From positions 4,353,501 through 4,417,500 of the forward strand of contig OZ020307.1 of NCBI GenBank assembly GCA_963971305.1: a stretch of DNA of 64,000 nucleotides. The letters are read 5' to 3'. The notes below the pieces were generated by a model that was given only the letters and a program-made list of their open reading frames with translations, did not search any database and was not told the DNA's origin. Below are positions 58,395 through 64,000 of the stretch, piece after piece. Every line of letters begins with the position of its first letter. Position 1 is the first letter of the stretch. The stretch comes from Arcuatula senhousia. Its lineage: Eukaryota > Mollusca > Bivalvia > Mytilida > Mytilidae. A program made the position numbers and the translations under genes.

Positions 58395-58510
58395 TAGAAG
58401 ATAATAAGAAGTGAAATAAGTGTACACGACACAACCCACAATATAAACGACGATTTAAAACAATCCACAATGGAAAACAGCCAGCAGCCTTCAATGTGAC
58501 CAGTGGTCGC
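58395..58510 (-). mobile_element. Dispersed mollusc repeat copy, inverted relative to 46310-46412
   Basis: The minus strand reads CCACTGGTCACATTGAAGGC, GGCTGTTTTCCATTGTGGAT, then GGGTTGTGTCGTGTACACTT. Same word order as 46310-46412 on the plus strand. The frame 58334-58555 crosses it. Confidence 0.6.
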
Positions 58511-59551
58511 TGCTCGCTTTTTTTGCAATTGGCAATTATTTCTGAATGAAAACATAAGAAAATATGCTCAGGGTAGGGTGAATTGTCTCAGATGTCGTCT
58601 TAATATTAATGGTTATAATTCGGTCTATTTCGTATACTGTATCTTTCACACAAACTACAAACAAAAGTTCATACTAGAGTGCACTTTTAAAAAGTCTTTA
58701 TTTTTTAACCCTGGCTTATTTGAGATATTAAGAGATCACTGGATTGTGATGACAAAATAACCTTACTATAAAGGGTTGAAAAAATAGGTTGTAGATAGAT
58801 ATTGTATCCTGAACAAAACATTTATTTCGTTTACAAAGAGCCTCTGCATATCAATTCTCAAGAAGTATAAAATAAAAACTGAATATATTAAATGCTTTAA
58901 GTGTGTACATGAGCTATAGATGGGATCGTGAAAAATCTAGTCAAACTTTACGATTTTTTGGTCCTATGAATATGACCTACCTAAAGACAGAACCAAAAGC
59001 ACGATAAAAAAATCTTGAATGAACTTTATGACTTTTTGGTCCCATTTAGTGTGACCTGAACCCCAAGTCAGTAGTACAATTCTAAGATCAATTGTAAATA
59101 ACACTTAAGATATATATCAGAATACAAATTAGCACATTGTCAACTCTGTGATTGCATTCAGCCTTGTAAGGACTGGTACCTGTCTTATTTGTTTTAATAA
59201 CTATAAACATCAGCAAGGTATAGTGACAAATTTAATAACATAATCATTACATGTCTTTAATACTGATCTATAGTATTTATAATTCATCAGAGTTTTATTG
59301 AGAAATAAAACAGAGATCAAAGACAATAAACCGGGAATGGTATGACTACTAATGGGATCAAATCTGTCTTATTCCCAAATACATCTTTGTACATTGTTTT
59401 TGTAACGTATTACGAATAACTAAAAAAGGGACAATTTATATAAATAACGGTGACATACTCTCAATTTGAGACGTATATATTCGATGAACTGACATTGAGT
59501 TTTTACAGGTGAATCAGCGTTTTAAAAGGACATATTTTGCCTTAACATATA
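58511..59551. other. Gene-free AT-rich stretch
   Basis: Short plus-strand frame 58503-58760 overlaps the repeat and has no recognisable domain. GACTTTTTGGTCC-like words at about 58957 and 59029 repeat loosely (72 bp apart), the trace of a small degenerate duplication. Confidence 0.45.
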
Positions 59552-60010
59552 TCTCTTAAAACGTCCCCCCCCCCCGCTTGAAAAGCGGGAGGGGGGTATA
59601 AAGTGATAGGAGTGTCTGTCCGTCCGTGTTTCCGTACTTACGTTACACCTAAGGGTACCCATCTCTTATCCACAACTCCTCCTAAACCCCTTAATGGATT
59701 TTTTTGAAACTTTCACATAATCTTTGTAATATAATGTAGGTACGCCCCTACTATTTTAGAATTTGATCTGATGGATTTTTAGGGGTTCGCATAGCAAAAC
59801 ATGCATGGACTTAGCAATAACGCAACAAGTTGGGGGTACCCGTCTCTTATCCGCAACTCCTCCCAAACTCCTCAATGGATTTACATGAAACTTTCACACA
59901 ATCTTTGTGACACAATATAGGTGTGCACCTTCTATTTCAATATTTGATCCGATTGGGTTTCGTGGGGGCGGGGGTATTTATTTGTGAGCTGTTGCTCACA
60001 GTTTTTCTAG
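59552..60010 (+). mobile_element. Non-autonomous Helitron, 459 bp
   Basis: Helitron hallmarks are all visible: 5' end TCTCTTAAA after an A (59551), 3' end CTAG (60007-60010, fits CTRR) followed by T (60011), and a perfect hairpin GTGAGC/GCTCAC (59984-59999) 7 nt before the CTAG. No target duplication, as expected. A second hairpin, CCCGCTT/AAGCGGG within C- and G-runs (59566-59596), lies near the 5' end. A ~181-bp segment is tandemly duplicated inside (TACCCATCTCTTATCC at about 59656 and TACCCGTCTCTTATCC at 59837). No Rep/helicase coding, so it depends on another element. Confidence 0.7.
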
Positions 60011-60116
60011 TTTATTCAAAAACACATTATAAAATAATATTCATTTTCCCTTTTTAACATTTAACAAGAGCACTTTTATTGTTTCCTTTTGTAAATTTTT
60101 CAGACTCTAAAGAAGT

Positions 60117-60874
60117 TTTTGTTTCGCCTGCGAAGCAGAGCTGGACATAGGTGTTACTTTACCGGCGGCGGCGGCGGCGACGGCTTTGGCGTTAACGGTT
60201 GAGTGACTTAGACAATTTTCAATTCATATAATAGCAATGAAAAAGTTTTGCGAGCACCTCCATATCTCAAAAACTATAGGTCCTAGGTTGATGAAACTTG
60301 GTATGCATATTCCCCAGTAGTAGCTTAGCACAGTTGCATCCCCATCTTTTCACTTTGACCTTGATTTTCCGGTTGAGTGACTTTGACAATTTTCAATACA
60401 TATAATAGCAATGGAAAAGTTTTGCGAGCACCTCCATATCTCAAGAACTATAGGTCCTAGGTTGATGAAACTTTGTATGCATATGCCCCAGTAGTAGCGT
60501 AGCACAGTTGCATCCCCATCTTTTAACCTTGACCTTGAATTTCTGGTTGAGTGACTTTGACAATTTTCAATACATATTATAGCAATGGAAAAGTTTTGTG
60601 AGCACCTCCATACTTCAATAACTATAAGTCCAAGGCTGATGAAACTTGGTATGCATGTGCCCTAGTATAGCTTAGCACAGTTGCATCCCCATCTTTTGAC
60701 CTAGACCTTGATTTTCTGGTTGAGTGACTTTGATTATTTTATTGCATATATTAGCAATGTTTAAGTTCTATAAACACCTTTTGATCTCAGAAATTGAAAA
60801 TCCATGTAAATTCAAAATATAGTGGAAGTAAGAAAGAATAATTGTTTCTGATGGTGCCGGCAGGCGAGACAAAC
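60117..60874. mobile_element. Non-autonomous element with 15-bp inverted ends and 174-bp internal tandem repeats
   Basis: Left end TTTTGTTTCGCCTGC (60117-60131) is inverted at the right as GCAGGCGAGACAAAC (60860-60874), 13 of 15 matching. A (CGG)n patch follows the left end (about 60161-60180). Inside, a 173-174-bp unit (anchor GGTTGAGTGACTT at 60197, 60371, 60545 and 60718) is repeated three full times plus a degraded part; each has CACCTCCATATCTCAA and CAGTTGCATCCCCATC. AACAAGAG also appears outside both ends in inverted orientation (about 60063 and 60888), so the true ends may lie further out. No ORF. Confidence 0.7.
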
Positions 60875-60889
60875 TATAGTGTTAACTCT

Positions 60890-62744
60890 TGTTTTCTTGA
60901 AGCACCCATTACAATTTGAAACTGATCCGACCAAATATAATTAAGCGAAATGAAGAGGTCGTCAGCTGTCAGCAAGTTACACGTTACGAGAGAGAACAAT
61001 ACAGCCCGGAGGATGTACAGACCTTGACTTAGAACGACAAAAGAACCGAGTCACTTTGCCTAAGAGATAAAAAGGCACTAATGACCATAAACTAGAAATT
61101 TACAGATGATAGTAGATTGAAAAATGCTAAAACAAAATTACCAATTTTAGATAAAATTGTAACCGACAAACCCAAAACATACTTTTAAAAGTCAAGTACT
61201 GTTAGCCAGATATCAGAATAACACAATTTAGTTGGAACAAATCTGCTCTCTCCGAAACCATTTTTTATCCTGGTAAGCTTTTCTCGCACTATAGAGTCTG
61301 GAAGAATAAATTTCGCATTAACACTGCACATTACTTTTTTAGAAGCAGACATCTTAGATCGGTAGTCCTAGGAGAAATACATTCATACTTGTTGGTTATG
61401 CAAATTTTATCAATAGAGAAATGGAGAAGTATACATTTAAAATAATTCACAAAAAGTAAACATACAGATATCAATACAATAAATTTTGTTGATAAAATTC
61501 CTAGCATTTTGTTCTTTCTATTTTGGAATACCCTCTGATATGAACTTTTCACCCAAATAAAGGCTCTGATTTGTGCCTTTGATGCACATGGTCTGATGAT
61601 GTCCAAAGTTGTTTTACCATTTTGGTCATTTTTGATCCTTTACGATATATTTAAGGTTTTATGCCTTCTTTATTCAAATGAGAGAAATACAGGTGCTGGG
61701 GACAATAACCTGCAATGATGTTTGAGTATTATTTTATTGATGTTGGTAGAGTAATTTTGCATGAGACAAATATTTTGATGAGAGGTTACCTCTACATAAT
61801 ATGCAACCGTGTTGTTGACACTTGCGGTACTTTGTATTCAATATCGTATTGAAACCGACTGAAAAGCAGATATTACAAACGGAAGAAACTTTCAGAATAT
61901 AAAAAGTACTGGAAAGAACCTTAGTGCTTGTTTTGTTAATAAATCGATCTAAAAATTGTTTGTTACGGAAATAAATAGACACATCTTGACTGTGAATCAT
62001 TTACTTTACTCTTTTCCGTAAACAAGATAGAGCAAACAGAGTCATTATAGGTGCTAAAGGTGTATACATCTATACCAACAAACAACAACGAAGCATATTT
62101 GACATCTGAATTGTCTGAACGATAAAGAAGACTGTCAATAACCTCTACATTTTAAAACTTTCTACAATTTAAAACAGACCACAGAGATACTGTTTTGAAT
62201 AAGAAAACAATTATGCAAAGATGGCGGAAGAAAATCAATCTGACATCAAAATTGTTGAATCCTTAGAGTTTTTACTATGCTAATCAGACATAGCAGATAC
62301 AATCTCGTTAACCTAATTGTGGAGAGTTGACAGTCTTAGAAATGCTCAGTGCGTTTGTTTTATTCACATCTAAATTTCTCCAAGGGAAATTGGTATCTTT
62401 ACATGAAAAATGCATTTAAATGGGATAACGGATAAAATTCAAACAACAATCATTGATGCTGCATGCATTGTTGAATATAACACTGCATCAGTGACATTCG
62501 ATACTTGCTTTCAGGGCAGCAACAGTCCAGGCAAAGTTACATTTACATCTGCACTCGTTTTCGTCGACTCGGCTAAACCTTAACTTCAGCTACGGATCTA
62601 GAAGTCCGTTATTCGTATATGAAAGTTAACCTTACCTTTCTCAATTTAAAGCAACTATTGTTACGGACCGTCATATTTATTGCAGGCAAGGCAAACAATT
62701 TGGAATAGCCGAAATCGGGATATTGAGTATAAGAGGGACTTTAT
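60890..62744. other. No supported gene
   Basis: Two minus-strand frames, 61331-61606 (91 residues) and 61734-62000 (88 residues, five cysteines), are not recognisable; the cysteine spacing matches no zinc finger I know. They may be pieces of a degraded repeat or a non-coding transcript. Otherwise AT-rich. Confidence 0.4.
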
Positions 62745-63150
62745 TATAGTCAGTTAGTTAGTTAGTTAGTTATTTCTTTACTTCTTATCAGTACAAATTC
62801 GGCTTTATCAGGGAGATGGACATGAAAATCTTATACTTGTAAAATGAACATGAAATGATGATGAAGTGGAGGAATAAGGGACACAGGGCTAGTCCAATCG
62901 GGCTGTGGGTTTTCAGGAAAAAAGAGAAATTGATAAGATCGGACAGTTCTAAGACAATCGGGATATAAAGGTTACAATAACGTGACCGAGCATGGATGTC
63001 ACTTTCAAAGGTTAAAGACGAGTGGACAAATTAAGGTTCTTACAATCCGGGTAAAATTTTGAAAGAAAGACCTGGCTTATGGTGGAAAAGAAATCAAATT
63101 GCGATCTAAGGTTCCGGAAGTAACGCATAAAACAATACGACTGTGAGGCA
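62745..63150 (+). mobile_element. Dispersed repeat with (GTTA)n head, GATGATGA family
   Basis: Begins with (AGTT)n at about 62751-62773, then CAGGGAGATGGACATGAAAA, AAATGAACATGAAATGATG, GGAATAAGGGACACAGGG, and near the end ATTGCGATCTAAGGTTCCGG. These match, in part, 41041-41335 (plus) and 44940-45195 (minus). Best-preserved of the three copies. No ORF. Confidence 0.6.
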
Positions 63151-63342
63151 CTAGTGGAACGTGAGATGATAACCTCAGCTAGTTAGCTGAATAAAGAAAA
63201 GAAAGTTGAAATATGTTAGATAAGTCAAGAAGGTACATGTGATATGAGAATAGCGAAAAGACGAAACCAGCGAATCGGGAATCTTTTATTAAATGAGTAT
63301 GGTTAAGAGAAATTGGAGAAATCGAAAATATCCTGGACTATT

Positions 63343-63389
63343 CGTCTGTCTCGGTTAATATGTATAGATGAGACTAACCGAGACAGACG
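63343..63389. repeat. Perfect 15-bp hairpin
   Basis: CGTCTGTCTCGGTTA (63343-63357) and TAACCGAGACAGACG (63375-63389) are exact reverse complements with a 17-nt loop. Remnant of inverted element ends, or an RNA hairpin; nothing nearby explains it. Confidence 0.85.
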
Positions 63390-64000
63390 AGACAAGCTAA
63401 ATTGGTCTAGTCGAGACTATCAAATTCCTAATGATTCAGCAGTACATGTAATTCTGTGGTTTCATTTGTACTTCTCTATGTAAGAACCTTAAGATTATCT
63501 TGTTCTATAAAAAGTCATGGCCTTAAAACACGATGATTTATTACTGTTACTTGTTTAAGAGGTATTTTGATTGATTGGTGTAGAATTTATTGTCAGTGCA
63601 CCATAGGTTATTTTCATTCGCAATTCGTATGCATAATAGTAAGTTTATATAAATCGCTCTTTTGTACTATTTACTTAAGTACTTAAACTAGTTAGGTAGG
63701 TATTGTAAAGACTAAAAGAGGCTCATTCGATCGTTTAGGCAAAAACTGACTTTTATTTAAATGTACGTTCATAATGATGAAGAAAAGAGTGCAAAAGGTT
63801 GAGCAATCATGATTAGAATAAGTTTCCTAAAGAGTTTATGTGGCTTTTTGCTATGGAACTGTGAGATGAGCTCAAATTCAACATGATTTTTTTTATATAT
63901 TTGAAGCTATACAAAGATTGAAGCTGGCACCAATAGTTGCATCTTAAGTTTAATCTTGGAGCGGACTGATGGTTTATCAGAGTAGTAAACCATACATGAA
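63390..64000. other. Gene-free AT-rich stretch at the window end
   Basis: No gene or repeat structure supported. Confidence 0.4.

Noticed and set aside
61734..62000. Zinc-finger-like cysteine-rich frame
   Set aside because: Cysteine spacing fits no known zinc-binding pattern and no exon signals surround it.

Overview
The window is eukaryotic, AT-rich and gene-poor. It is most likely from a bivalve mollusc, probably a mytilid mussel. I base this on dispersed repeats I recognise from bivalve genomes: a retroelement tail with a CTCCGGAAGAGTAAGCAG-like word, a GCCCCGC...GCGGGGCAT element carrying a (GACG)n tract, a GAGTTAGTTGGTGTTT SINE-like head, and an 'ACTTATTCCACATC' repeat. The one clear protein is also an animal bHLH factor. 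No bacterial or organellar gene was seen, and the genus cannot be proved from the sequence alone.

Layout. Positions 1-23030 are almost entirely one 34-bp satellite (about 520 units, then about 77 more) with several levels of higher-order repetition. It is broken once by a 1.96-kb insertion (17669-19630) and fades on the right into a diverged form with units near 46 bp. Positions 24042-27012 hold two inverted-repeat elements, one of 1,999 bp flanked by TA. From 27.8 to 36.2 kb there is a cluster of unrelated minisatellites (41-bp tRNA-like, 41-bp retroelement-tail-like, 74-bp, 25-bp and 21-bp units). Positions 36.8-39.0 kb are a 773-bp tandem duplication, one copy of which carries a ~640-bp mobile element missing from the other. 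The rest is scattered degraded repeats: a non-autonomous Helitron (59552-60010), a SINE with a 14-bp target-site duplication (57457-57792), several foldback elements and a 174-bp-repeat element (60117-60874).

Genes. The only well-supported gene lies on the minus strand at about 49.8-52.3 kb (perhaps 53.7 kb): a Mist1/dimmed-family bHLH transcription factor (BHLHA15). The main coding exon is 49778-50365. It is preceded by a good splice acceptor, and a small exon (52270-52330) with a strong donor joins it in frame and supplies a possible N-terminal start. A CCAAT/TATA-like/initiator arrangement near 53.66-53.71 kb is a speculative promoter. In other animals this family drives the secretory programme of peptidergic and exocrine cells. 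Everything else with an open frame appears to be repeat-derived or unsupported.
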